A DNA stretch of 64,000 nucleotides from Clostridiales bacterium. Lineage in GTDB: Bacteria > Bacillota > Clostridia > Oscillospirales > Acutalibacteraceae. The first letter of the stretch is position 1. Each line of letters starts with the position of its first letter. The translations under genes were made by a program, and so were the position numbers. The DNA lies in assembly GCA_019416455.1 (NCBI GenBank), contig DXXG01000027.1, positions 186,001-250,000 of the forward strand, read 5' to 3'. Below are positions 16,191-24,695 of the stretch, one piece after another. Below the pieces are notes generated by a model, which did not search any database, was not told where the DNA came from, and was given only the letters and a program-made list of their open reading frames with translations.

Positions 16191-18161
16191 TTAATGATAT
16201 AGCGGCTGTTCCAACAGCTTAGGGTCTAATTTCAACGGTGTCATCATGCGCAGGGGCTGATAATTCTTATTGATGAACCGAAGGTCCTTCGACAAAAGCT
16301 GAGCAATTTGCAACCGATTCTTTTTGCAGGTGTCCAGAGTTTTTTGTACCGCGGTTTCAACAGCATCCTCACTTATTGTGACTTCCTTACCATCCTTCGC
16401 ATCGCTTACGCTCAACGATGACAGATGCCTGCGCCAGGAGTTGGCGATGAAGGAATCCATGCAGGTGAACTTCTCCAGCTTATTCTGGATCCATTCCTTG
16501 TTCACTTCTTCCCCTTTATAATAGTGAAAATCATACCCATAATACTGGTACACGTCTCGGAAGAAATATTCCAAAAACGCCCGTTCGTCGTCGTTGGCGT
16601 ATTCATCGTAGGTGCGGTATACAGTGACGGGATCAAAGCCGCGGGCGTTTCCGGGCATGCTCTCCGGGTTGATACCCTCCCGGCTGGAACAGTAAGTCAT
16701 GCTTTCCGTGTAGGGGATGTCCAGAAATTCCGCCAGCGCTGTGAAAGTCGCTTTGGGGTTCAGCTTGCCGTCTTCAAAACGCACCAAAATGCTGTCCTTG
16801 AACAGTCTGTCTTGCCAGTCGATCATAAAGCTGCGGTTGAGCAGATAAGTGGAAATATTGTCAGGGATGACCGCGTGCTTTTCCGGGTCATCCAGCTGTT
16901 TTTCCATAAACCGAACTGTTGCGGCGTAGCTGCTGGTGAGACGGCGCATAGGGGTAAAGGTCTTGATATACTTGAATTGCTGGAACAGGGGAGATTTGGC
17001 GATCTGCTCGTATTGATCAGAATGGAGCATTGTGGCACCGGTATTAGAGTCGGTTTTGAGAGAATACATCAGGTTGTGGAAGTGGGGCTGGAACAACAGT
17101 GCAGGAACAATTCTGGAGTTCTTATCAAGTCCACTGCTCATGTCCGAGGAATTCAGGAAAATCGCCACCAAAAAGTCCTTTGCTGTTGGATGCTTCACCT
17201 GAGCCATCTGGGCCTGAATGCCGTTGGTGGTCTTGTCCAGGTGCTCGTACTTCTCCTTGACGTCATTTACCAGGTCGGAGATGCGGTCCAGAATGACGGA
17301 TTCATAGGTGAGCAGGTTGGGATGACCATAAAAAATCTCGTTGAAAAAGTCGCCGCCGTTGTGAGTGGAAAGCTGAGTGTGCCAGATCAGCCGGTTGATC
17401 TCCCGGATCCCCAAGGGCTTTACGGGGTACTGACTGTAATCGATGCCGAAACGCTCTTTAAAGTCTATGGGATACTGAGAGATCTCCTCTTCCATCAAAA
17501 ACACGAACTTCTTGTCCCCCAGAAGCTTCCGGAAATCCAGACAGCTCAAATAGGCACAGAAGTTCTCCCACTGGGTGTAATGAAGGTAAATGTGGTTCTC
17601 CCTGCCCACCCACATACTTTCACGCACGGTGTCATTCAAATACTCTAATTGATATTGAGAGTATACATTGTCAGCCAGCACGGGGTTTTCCAGGTCTTTG
17701 AAAAAATACCGGTCGATGACCTGATGGTCAAAATTGACGTACTCACCGAACCGGTTTTCGGCTTTATAGTAAGGGATATACCCGTTGTCGTCAAAGGGGA
17801 AAAATTCAATAGGCAGTTCTTCAAATTCCGGAAAGTCCTTCCGGAACAGATAGGGATACTTTTCTAAACGGGCACAGTTCGCCCGGTAGCGGTTTCGCTG
17901 TTCGGCCAGGTTTGGCATATAAAACGCCTGGCGCATCAGTTCCATCAGTTCCTGCTGAAATTGGCCCCGGTTATATAGCGACACAAATGTGGTGTAAGCC
18001 ACCCGATAATCGCCTTTTTCAAAAAAGATATAATTGGCCGCTTCCAATTCTAAAAGGGGATCTTTCCCGCTGTGCTGGTGCAGCACCAACTCATAGGCCT
18101 TCATGGCTTCGTCTTTTCGTCCAAGCTGAGCAAGTCTGCGGGCGATTTCTATTGTTTCCAT
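16191..18161 (-). CDS. TPR-like/sulfotransferase-like protein downstream of flagellin
   Basis: 656 residues, no signal peptide or membrane segment. Residues 1-80 look like two TPR helices pairs (ARRLAQLGRKDEAMKAYELVL...EAANYIFFEKGDYRVAYTTF). The middle and C-terminal parts have features of PAPS-dependent sulfotransferases: a candidate 5'-phosphosulfate loop at 261-274 (HTQLSTHNGGDFFN), a candidate 3'-phosphate site at 403-415 (TPMRRLTSSYAAT), and the family's VRFEDGKLNPKATF segment (460-473). The assignment is tentative because the first loop is degenerate. It starts 107 bp after flagellin, with only a terminator between and no clear promoter, and it is followed by an APS kinase homologue. 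Confidence 0.6.
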   Translation of the reverse strand: METIEIARRLAQLGRKDEAMKAYELVLHQHSGKDPLLELEAANYIFFEKGDYRVAYTTFVSLYNRGQFQQELMELMRQAFYMPNLAEQRNRYRANCARLEKYPYLFRKDFPEFEELPIEFFPFDDNGYIPYYKAENRFGEYVNFDHQVIDRYFFKDLENPVLADNVYSQYQLEYLNDTVRESMWVGRENHIYLHYTQWENFCAYLSCLDFRKLLGDKKFVFLMEEEISQYPIDFKERFGIDYSQYPVKPLGIREINRLIWHTQLSTHNGGDFFNEIFYGHPNLLTYESVILDRISDLVNDVKEKYEHLDKTTNGIQAQMAQVKHPTAKDFLVAIFLNSSDMSSGLDKNSRIVPALLFQPHFHNLMYSLKTDSNTGATMLHSDQYEQIAKSPLFQQFKYIKTFTPMRRLTSSYAATVRFMEKQLDDPEKHAVIPDNISTYLLNRSFMIDWQDRLFKDSILVRFEDGKLNPKATFTALAEFLDIPYTESMTYCSSREGINPESMPGNARGFDPVTVYRTYDEYANDDERAFLEYFFRDVYQYYGYDFHYYKGEEVNKEWIQNKLEKFTCMDSFIANSWRRHLSSLSVSDAKDGKEVTISEDAVETAVQKTLDTCKKNRLQIAQLLSKDLRFINKNYQPLRMMTPLKLDPKLLEQPLYH

Positions 18162-18181
18162 GTGGGGTCACCTCATAAGGA

Positions 18182-18220
18182 AAAATAAAGAAAAACGGGA
18201 CGGGCCAAACGCCCGCCCCG
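18182..18220 (-). terminator. Terminator after flagellin
   Basis: On the minus strand, CGGGGCGGGC pairs with GCCCGTCCCG (one G-U pair) around GTTTG, followed by a long T-rich run. Transcription of the downstream sulfotransferase-like operon would need read-through or a promoter not visible here. Confidence 0.85.
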
Positions 18221-18268
18221 CCTTCTTGTATTTCAGTTGGGAATAAGTACTTTCTGCAAAAAACCAGA

Positions 18269-19861
18269 TTACTGGAGCAGCTGCAGAACGCCCTGAGGCA
18301 CCTGGTTGGCCTGAGCCAGCATGGCCTGAGCGGACTGAACCAAGATGTTGTTCTTGGTGTAAGCCATCATCTCGTCGGCAACGTCGGTGTCGCGGATGGT
18401 GGACTCAGCGTCCTGAATGTTCTCGGTCATCACAGACAGGTTGTTCATGGTGTGATCCAGACGGTTGGAAGCAGCGCCCAAAGTGCCACGCACGCTGGAC
18501 ACGGTGTTGATAGCAGCCTTGATCACGTCCACAGCAGCCTGAGCGCTCTTCTGGTCAGCCACGGAGATGCCGGAGATACCCAGAGAAGAAGCGTGCATAT
18601 CCTGGATGGAAACAGTCAGCTGGTTGAAAGCGTCGCTGGTGTCGCCGATCTGCAGGGTCAGACCGTTGCCCTTGGTGGCCAGGTCACTGCCGTTGTACAC
18701 GACTGCGTTGTTCTCGGCCTTAAAATCAAGACCGGTAACACGGGCAATGGTATCAGCCACGTTGGCAGCGTCATCACCTGCAGAATAAGAGGTACCGGCC
18801 AGTGTAATCACAGTCACATCGCTGCCCAAATCGGCAAACTTATCAGCAGTAGCACCGCTAGCAGCCAGAACGAACTTTTTACCGCCAATGGTGAAAACGT
18901 CGTCTTCCGTAGCCTTGTTAGTATTCACAACGCTCACGCTGCTGAAGTCCAGCTGCTGGGTAGCGTCAGCGCCGGCTTTTGCGCCAGTCTGAATGCCGGA
19001 ACCATTCAAACCAGTACTAGCTTTACTGGGGGTCATAGTTGCGCTGGTGATCTGAGGAGCGTCAGCGCCGGTGACCTTGCTGTCAAACTTGATGCCATTG
19101 CTGCTGTTGGAGATGTCGAAGGCTGCGGTCAGCTTGCTGTCACCCTTCAGGGCCTTGATAACAGCGTCCGCCATTTCTTTTGCTGTGATTTTATTAGCAG
19201 CAGCCATAGTGCCCACCACATTGCCGGCTTCATCAAGAAGAGTCTGGCTACCGGAGCCGACAGTCAGCTTAATGGTGGTGGAATAACCGTTGCCGTCCCC
19301 GTCTTTCCAGGAAACAGTATACTCGAAAGTATCATCCGCAGCCTGATCAGCAGAGCCACTACCGAAAGCTACGGTAGTAGCGCTGGAAGCGGTAGCAGCC
19401 ACGTCGGTAATGCCCACACCGGACACGTTGGAAGCGGCCAAAGAACCGTCCAGCAGGTTGATGCCGTTGTAGTTGGCGGAATCGGCGATACGGTCGATTT
19501 CGTCCATCAGCTGATCGACTTCGTCCTGCAGAGCAGCACGGTCGGTCTCGTTGTCGTAGGTGCCGTTAGCGGACTGGTCAGCCAGCTTCACCATACGGTT
19601 GAGCATGTCGTGCACTTCCTGCAGAGCACCTTCAGCGGTGTTCACCAGGTTCTTGCCGCTCTTGGCGTTGTCCTGAGCCTGCTCCAGACCGGTGATCTGA
19701 GCGCGCATCTTCTCGGAAATAGCCAGACCAGCGGCGTCGTCGCCGGCGCGGTTGATCTTGTAGCCGGAAGACAGCTTCTCCAGGTTCTGAGACAGAGCGT
19801 TGGTGTTGTTGGTGTAGTTGCGATAGGCGTTCATCGCCATAATGTTGTGCTGAATACGCAT
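18269..19861 (-). CDS. Flagellin
   Basis: 530 residues. The conserved N-terminal D0/D1 helices begin MRIQHNIMAMNAYRNYTNN and include LEKLSSGYKINRAGDDAAGLAISEKM; the C-terminal D1/D0 region ends in MLAQANQVPQGVLQLLQ, the usual export and polymerisation end. The middle (about 145-410) is a variable, exposed insertion rich in Ser, Thr, Ala and Gly, the part usually glycosylated. At 530 residues it is mid-sized. A strong AGGAGG site lies 9 bases before the ATG. The leader carries a sigma-28-type promoter, a GGA-loop hairpin and an anti-Shine-Dalgarno segment (see separate entries), pointing to translational control by CsrA. Confidence 0.97.
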   Translation of the reverse strand: MRIQHNIMAMNAYRNYTNNTNALSQNLEKLSSGYKINRAGDDAAGLAISEKMRAQITGLEQAQDNAKSGKNLVNTAEGALQEVHDMLNRMVKLADQSANGTYDNETDRAALQDEVDQLMDEIDRIADSANYNGINLLDGSLAASNVSGVGITDVAATASSATTVAFGSGSADQAADDTFEYTVSWKDGDGNGYSTTIKLTVGSGSQTLLDEAGNVVGTMAAANKITAKEMADAVIKALKGDSKLTAAFDISNSSNGIKFDSKVTGADAPQITSATMTPSKASTGLNGSGIQTGAKAGADATQQLDFSSVSVVNTNKATEDDVFTIGGKKFVLAASGATADKFADLGSDVTVITLAGTSYSAGDDAANVADTIARVTGLDFKAENNAVVYNGSDLATKGNGLTLQIGDTSDAFNQLTVSIQDMHASSLGISGISVADQKSAQAAVDVIKAAINTVSSVRGTLGAASNRLDHTMNNLSVMTENIQDAESTIRDTDVADEMMAYTKNNILVQSAQAMLAQANQVPQGVLQLLQ

Positions 19862-19886
19862 AGAAATTTTCCTCCTTAAAAAGTGA

Positions 19887-19908
19887 ACTAAAGCATCCTT
19901 GCTCTAGT
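19887..19908 (-). promoter_or_regulatory. CsrA-type hairpin in the flagellin leader
   Basis: In the flagellin mRNA, ACTAGAGC pairs with GCTTTAGT (one G-U) and closes a six-base loop AAGGAT. The loop and flanks (GCAAGGATGC) match the core of the CsrA SELEX consensus (ACARGGAUGU). It lies just upstream of the Shine-Dalgarno AGGAGG, which itself holds GGA, as at the hag leader of Bacillus subtilis where CsrA binds two such sites. Confidence 0.7.
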
Positions 19909-19930
19909 TTTTATAAATGGACGGTCGTTC

Positions 19931-19968
19931 TTTCCTCCTACTTCCAGGCCTGTAAAAGAAGGAGGAAA
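19931..19968 (-). promoter_or_regulatory. Leader hairpin with an anti-Shine-Dalgarno arm
   Basis: In the mRNA, TTTCCTCCT pairs with a downstream AGGAGGAAA (9 bp). The same nine bases AGGAGGAAA occur at the true ribosome site of flagellin (19868-19876), so the first arm can pair with either copy. This could switch translation between an open and a blocked state. Confidence 0.55.
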
Positions 19969-19986
19969 AAACTCCCGACACTTACT

Positions 19987-20013
19987 ATATCGTCCTGCTA
20001 AAAGTTAAAATAA
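19987..20013 (-). promoter_or_regulatory. Sigma-28-type promoter of flagellin
   Basis: On the minus strand: TTAT, 15 bp, GACGATAT. The -10 half is near consensus and the -35 half is weaker. The layout is the same as at the flgM promoter. Confidence 0.65.
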
Positions 20014-20058
20014 CAGGTGCTGGAAAAAAATTGCGAAAAAACCTTAAAAAATTAAGAT

Positions 20059-20241
20059 TTACGCGTAGACATCGATGTACTGACCCTTAGCGGGAGCGGG
20101 AGACTGGGGCATCATTTTCATAAGTTCCTGAGCAGCCAGTTCCTGGGTGTCCATGACCTTTTTGGTCACGGCGGTGGAATAGTTGACGGCAAACTCAGCG
20201 GAACTCATGCTGGTAGCCATAGAAGCGATGGAATCCATCAT
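20059..20241 (-). CDS. YjfB-family putative motility protein
   Basis: 60 residues, beginning MMDSIASMATSMSSAEFAVNYS, the typical start of the YjfB family (a small helical protein of motile Bacillota, often SigD-controlled). The tandem ATG follows GAAAGGTGTGATG. It lies between csrA and flagellin on the same strand, which fits the family's link to motility. No biochemical role is known. Confidence 0.8.
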   Translation of the reverse strand: MMDSIASMATSMSSAEFAVNYSTAVTKKVMDTQELAAQELMKMMPQSPAPAKGQYIDVYA

Positions 20242-20268
20242 AGTGACATCACACCTTTCAAAGTGAAA

Positions 20269-20523
20269 TTATAAATCAGAAGGCTGCCCGGGGTCGAATA
20301 CGGACTGGAGCATGGTGAGCAGCTCGGCAGGGTCCGACTCTTCCTTAGAGGCTTCCTGATTGGCAATAGTTGTAGCGGCGATCAGTTCCTGCCGGAGAAC
20401 AGGGACGCTTTTGGGGGCGGAGATAGCCAGTTTGACCCGGTTGCCGTCCACCGAAACCACGGTGACGGTGATATCTTCGCCGATCCGCAGTGACTCACCA
20501 GCCTTACGGTTCAAGATCAGCAT
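20269..20523 (-). CDS. csrA: Translational regulator CsrA
   Basis: 84 residues. MLILNRKAGESLRIGEDITVTVVSVDGNRVKLAISAPKSVPVLRQE is a full CsrA fold, including the Arg (LNRKAGES) used for RNA contact. CsrA binds GGA-bearing hairpins and blocks ribosome entry. The C-terminal tail is longer than in Enterobacteria (61 residues) and suits FliW binding. Its start overlaps the stop of fliW by 7 bp, so the two are translationally coupled. The nearby flagellin leader holds a good CsrA site. Confidence 0.97.
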   Translation of the reverse strand: MLILNRKAGESLRIGEDITVTVVSVDGNRVKLAISAPKSVPVLRQELIAATTIANQEASKEESDPAELLTMLQSVFDPGQPSDL

Positions 20524-20969
20524 AAAGCAGCCTCCCTTGAACGGAATTCTTCCAGGCGGTGGCGCATGTGATACTCATCCGTGTCCAAAATGACCTGCTG
20601 GGCCATTCGGGTATGGGGATTGATCGCCACGGGACATTTCAGGTTGACTGTGCTTTCCGAAACAGGGTTTCTTACCACACACATGGTGTAATAAGACAGC
20701 TCCTTACAGTCCTGGACCTCCAAGGCTTCCAGCTCCACCTGCTGCGGCACAGGGGCGTAGTCAGGGGAGAGGGAGAAGGGGTCCATCATCACAAAGGCCA
20801 GACTGGGAGTCTGGGCGCTTTGCAAGCAGAACAAAGTGTGATCGCCGGGCTTGAAGGGGATCAGCAGAAACGCGTGCTCCTCCTCAAAACCAAACAATCC
20901 TTTCGGAAAGGTGATCAGTTCCTTTGTCTCGTAATCGATTTCGCCGAAATATTTGGTGCGAAGCTTCAA
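20517..20969 (-). CDS. fliW: Flagellar assembly factor FliW
   Basis: 150 residues. Conserved FliW features are present: ELITFPKGLFGFEEEHAFLLIP near the N-terminus and LKCPVAINPHTRMAQQVIL toward the C-terminus. FliW binds either flagellin or CsrA; when flagellin builds up in the cytosol, CsrA is released and represses flagellin translation. Here fliW and csrA overlap, and flagellin is two genes away, the classical partner-switch arrangement. Confidence 0.95.
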   Translation of the reverse strand: MKLRTKYFGEIDYETKELITFPKGLFGFEEEHAFLLIPFKPGDHTLFCLQSAQTPSLAFVMMDPFSLSPDYAPVPQQVELEALEVQDCKELSYYTMCVVRNPVSESTVNLKCPVAINPHTRMAQQVILDTDEYHMRHRLEEFRSREAALC

Positions 20970-20983
20970 AACGGCTCCTCCTG

Positions 20984-21589
20984 TCAGCCTTCGTCTTTAG
21001 GCTCATAATTGGGATCAGCAGACGGCGGCACATACAATGCTCCGCCAACGTACTTGATCACCACGTCAGGCTTCTGTTTTACAGAGATCTCGATGTCGCC
21101 GGGGGTGAATTTGAAGTGGGGCTGGTTGATACGCCAGTCGAAGTTCAGCTTATCCATTTCATAGTGAATGGTCATTTCACCGGGCGTCCAGGAGATCTGA
21201 GGACCTGTGGTCGGCAAAAACTGCAAGCCCACATTGGTTTTCACATTCCGTGCCTGCGCGTCAGAGGCAAACTGAGTGACCAGTTCCTGACCGATTCGAG
21301 CGTTCAGAAGCATCTGACCCTGCTGGGCGTAAACAGCGGTGGCATCGTAGGCGGCCTGCTGCCCCTTTTGGGCATTCTGCTCAGCGGCTCGCATAACGGT
21401 GGGGACAACGGAATTCCGTGCCTCGAATGTGTCCAGATTCAAGCGGATCGGACGGCTGCGGATGTCCAAACCCCCGTTGTTTCGGGAGATCTCCAGATCA
21501 GCCGTCCCGCGGGTATATTCCAGCTTGGCGTCTGTCACTTTCATCTCGATCTCGATGGGCACAGTTGTGATCTCGATCAACGGATACAT
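20984..21589 (-). CDS. DUF6470 (YviE-like) protein
   Basis: 201 residues. MYPLIEITTVPIEIEMKVTDAKLEY and the repeated beta-strand pairs at both ends are typical of DUF6470, known as YviE in Bacillus subtilis, where it lies between flgL and fliW exactly as here. A central helical part (about 65-115, AAEQNAQKGQQAAYDATAVYA) links two beta-rich halves. No molecular function is known. Position implies a late flagellar role. Confidence 0.85.
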   Translation of the reverse strand: MYPLIEITTVPIEIEMKVTDAKLEYTRGTADLEISRNNGGLDIRSRPIRLNLDTFEARNSVVPTVMRAAEQNAQKGQQAAYDATAVYAQQGQMLLNARIGQELVTQFASDAQARNVKTNVGLQFLPTTGPQISWTPGEMTIHYEMDKLNFDWRINQPHFKFTPGDIEISVKQKPDVVIKYVGGALYVPPSADPNYEPKDEG

Positions 21590-21680
21590 AAGCGAGCGGC
21601 TCCTTTCTCAAAAAATGTTTAGATTTATCTTAAAAATAATAAATCACAAAACAAACTACACAGCAAAGAAGGAAAACCTA

Positions 21681-22733
21681 TCAGCCCATGTAGTCCATCA
21701 GGCTCTGGGACAGGATGCTGTTGCCCACCTTCAAAGCAGCGTTATAGCAGTACTGAGCCCAGGAAAAAGACGTGATAGCGTCTGCCAGGTCCACCTGTTC
21801 AATCGACAGGAACTGTTCGTTCAAAGTGGAGGCAGTGGTTTTCAGCTGCTGTTCATTGCTCTTCAAAAAAGAAGCAGTGGTGGAAAGTTCGGTGTAGTTT
21901 TCCTTCAACTCCGAAGAAGCGGAACTGAATTTGTCGATCAAACGGTTAAATTCCTCTTTTTCGGCGTCGCTTGCCCACGCGCCGTCTTCCGAGCAGTTGG
22001 TGAGAATCTCACCCATGCGGGAGATGATGGAGACGATGTTTTTGGGATCCCCGTCTTCATCCACGCCATACCCCAGATAATTGATTCCCGGCAAGGCGGA
22101 GTTGAACGCGCTGGATTCGATCAGTTCCCCGTTCGCGTCCTCCTGAAGGCCGAAGCCGATATCCACATAGGTGGATTCCCCGCTGAGGTACTTCAGCTGT
22201 TCCAATTCATCGGAGCCGTCTTTGGCGTCCACCGGAATGCCCCGGTAAGTCAGCACTTTTTGACCGTCGACCTCTTTCCATTCAAAGGGAACGTTCAGGC
22301 CGTCGGCGCCGGCAAAGGTGAAGTTATCGCCGTATTTGTTGTTCATGGTCTGGACAATGCTTTCCGCCAGCTGGGTCAGTTCCTGACCCACCGAGTTACG
22401 GCCAGCGCCGGTGGCGTCGTTTTTACCGGCCAAAATAGCGGCGAAAGCAGAGTTGTTCTGCTGGTTGTCCACAGCTTTTTCCACGCTGTCCAGAGCGCTG
22501 TAAGCCACTTCGTACTTCCGTACCACAGCGTTGCTCACAGTGTATTGGCTGCTGGTGCGCTGGTAAGCCCGGCGCAGCTGGAACGCCTGGGTGGCGCCGG
22601 CAGGATCCTCCGCGAAGGAGTTGAAGTTCCGCTGGGTCAGCACGGTATTTCTGGCTTGGTTCAGCGTGACAAAGGATTGCATCAAGTTATTGCGGTAGCC
22701 CATCAGCACACCGTTTGTAGTAGCGCGAATCAT
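21681..22733 (-). CDS. flgL: Flagellar hook-filament junction protein FlgL
   Basis: 350 residues. The N-terminal helix (MIRATTNGVLMGYRNNLMQSFVTLNQARNTVLTQRNFNSFAEDPAGATQAF) has the flagellin-like D0/D1 pattern with the S-x-DP-x-x-A motif, and the C-terminal helix (DLADAITSFSWAQYCYNAALKVGNSILSQSLMDYMG) matches the flagellin-family C-terminus. FlgL forms the second ring between hook and filament. It follows flgK by 18 bp. Length is normal. Confidence 0.95.
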   Translation of the reverse strand: MIRATTNGVLMGYRNNLMQSFVTLNQARNTVLTQRNFNSFAEDPAGATQAFQLRRAYQRTSSQYTVSNAVVRKYEVAYSALDSVEKAVDNQQNNSAFAAILAGKNDATGAGRNSVGQELTQLAESIVQTMNNKYGDNFTFAGADGLNVPFEWKEVDGQKVLTYRGIPVDAKDGSDELEQLKYLSGESTYVDIGFGLQEDANGELIESSAFNSALPGINYLGYGVDEDGDPKNIVSIISRMGEILTNCSEDGAWASDAEKEEFNRLIDKFSSASSELKENYTELSTTASFLKSNEQQLKTTASTLNEQFLSIEQVDLADAITSFSWAQYCYNAALKVGNSILSQSLMDYMG

Positions 22734-22751
22734 GTTAGAAAAAACCTCCTT

Positions 22752-24653
22752 TTACAGACCGACGGTACCGGTGCCGTTGATAAGTTTATCCAAAGCCTGG
22801 TCCAGAGTGGTCATCAACCGGCAGGCGGCGGAATAAGACTTCTGGTACTGCATCAGGCTGGCAGCTTCATCGTTCAGATCCACACCCGCAACAGAGCTGC
22901 GGCTGGTATCCAATTCCACGGTAGCGTTGTAGTAGGTGTTCAGCATCACGTTGGTGCTGCGGGTATCGTTGCCAAGAACGCTGTTGATGTTGGTGAGCAT
23001 CTCCTGGAACGTGCCGTTGAACAGCCGGTCAGATGTGGCATCAGCATCCAAGTCCTGAGGGTTGTAGTCCATTTTCTGGTCCATCAGACTGACCATGTGC
23101 AGGATGTTGGAGTTATCCGTGCTGGCGGGGCCGTCCATGCCGGTGGGCCGCACATAGGAGGACACGATGTGTACCTCTCCCGTAGACCATTTGTGGGACA
23201 CGGAGATGTTGGCGGCTGTGATCCCAGTGGCATCGTCCCCGTCACCGGAGTTGCTGAACAGTTTGCCGCCCACTTTTTTTGCGCCCATGTTAATCAGATG
23301 CTGTTCCGTAGCGGGGGAAAGCGGTACTTCTTTTTTTACAGGGTTGCCATCGTTATCCTTTATTACTTCTCCCGCGGCATTGATGTATTCATTGTTCTCG
23401 TTGACCATGTAGCCCTGGTTGGCCTCGTTGAACACAGTGGCGATCTTGTTTGCCAGCAGGTCCAGGGACTTCTGATAATAGGGGATGCCGCGCTTGATAG
23501 CGGCGTTTTCGTCCATGGCCAGCATGTCGTCGCTGGCGAATTCGCCTGATTCGGTGAGCATCTCACGAACAGACTGGAGAGCGCCGTACAAGTCGTTGTC
23601 GTCCAGATTCACGGGATTTTGGAAGGCAGCGGTAGGATCCAGCTGGCCTTTGGAGTCCCGCAGTTCTGAAAGGGTGATGCGGTAGTTGGGATCGTCTATC
23701 TGTTCAGCTTTTTCAGCAATGATCGTCGGAGTACCATCAGGCATCAAATAGGGCTTATTGGTATCGGAGATAGCCTGATTGGGATCATAATTTGGATTGG
23801 GCTTAGGAATCTGTGTGACCCCAAGCTGGGTATAATACGCGCCATCCACCAGGGTGGAGCTGTCGGTGGTGACCTTGGAGTCAGGGTTGGCGTTGCCCAG
23901 TTTGATGGTCAGCTTTTCCACTTCAAAGCCGCCGCCCAGATCTTCTGTGGAGTACACCACGTCGATCTTCACATACTGGGACAGCTCATCGATGAGCCGG
24001 TTCCGCTCGTCCCGCATTTCCAGAGCGTTGTCACCATGGATATCGCTTTTGCGGATCTGAGCGTTCAGTTCGCCGATATTGGCCAGCAGCTCGTTTACCT
24101 TATCCACGTTCTCCTGGAAGGAGTCGACCGTGTTTTCCTTCAACTGCTCCAAACGGCTGGCGTAGCTGTTGAACAGAGTTACCAGGGCTTCCACAGAGGA
24201 CTTCACCTGGGTGTCGAACTCTTCCTGGCCGGTGCTGGTGGTCAGGTTCTGCAAAGCGGTGCGCAGAGCGCTGAGCTGAGCTTCGATCAAGCCGTTTTGC
24301 TCATCGCCGTCGGCCACTTCGTCCAGAATGGCGGCCAAATCGTTCAGGCCGGAAAGTTTGCTGTTCATGGAGCCTACGCTGGCAGCTTCCGTGCGGTAAC
24401 GGATATCCAGGTAGGGGTCCCGGATCTGGGAAACACCTGTGGCCAGCACGCCGCTGCCCACCCGCACAGTCATGGTGGACTGATAACGGTCGCCGGCGCC
24501 GGCCCGCAGACTGACCTGATCCAGCGTCTGGCGGGTGTAGCCGTAGGTGTTGATGTTGGCGATGTTGTTGCCGGTAACGTTCAGCCCTAACTGAGCGGCG
24601 TAGATCCCCAGACGGGCGGTGGTGAATGCGCCAAACGTGCCAATAGAACTCAT
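22752..24653 (-). CDS. flgK: Flagellar hook-associated protein FlgK
   Basis: 633 residues. The N-terminus FTTARLGIYAAQLGLNVTGNNIANINTYGYTRQ is the rod/hook-family signature, and the C-terminus NDEAASLMQYQKSYSAACRLMTTLDQALDKLI is the matching end. FlgK forms the first hook-filament junction ring. Residues about 280-450 are a longer polar insertion. It sits 42 bp after flgN, its export chaperone, and 18 bp before flgL. Confidence 0.96.
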   Translation of the reverse strand: MSSIGTFGAFTTARLGIYAAQLGLNVTGNNIANINTYGYTRQTLDQVSLRAGAGDRYQSTMTVRVGSGVLATGVSQIRDPYLDIRYRTEAASVGSMNSKLSGLNDLAAILDEVADGDEQNGLIEAQLSALRTALQNLTTSTGQEEFDTQVKSSVEALVTLFNSYASRLEQLKENTVDSFQENVDKVNELLANIGELNAQIRKSDIHGDNALEMRDERNRLIDELSQYVKIDVVYSTEDLGGGFEVEKLTIKLGNANPDSKVTTDSSTLVDGAYYTQLGVTQIPKPNPNYDPNQAISDTNKPYLMPDGTPTIIAEKAEQIDDPNYRITLSELRDSKGQLDPTAAFQNPVNLDDNDLYGALQSVREMLTESGEFASDDMLAMDENAAIKRGIPYYQKSLDLLANKIATVFNEANQGYMVNENNEYINAAGEVIKDNDGNPVKKEVPLSPATEQHLINMGAKKVGGKLFSNSGDGDDATGITAANISVSHKWSTGEVHIVSSYVRPTGMDGPASTDNSNILHMVSLMDQKMDYNPQDLDADATSDRLFNGTFQEMLTNINSVLGNDTRSTNVMLNTYYNATVELDTSRSSVAGVDLNDEAASLMQYQKSYSAACRLMTTLDQALDKLINGTGTVGL

Positions 24654-24695
24654 AGTATCATTCTCCTTATCGATTCAAACCCATCTTCAGGGGAT

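Noticed and set aside
21399..23549. A 716-codon frame opposite flgL and flgK
   Set aside because: flgL and flgK are unmistakable; the shadow frame has no start site with a ribosome signal.
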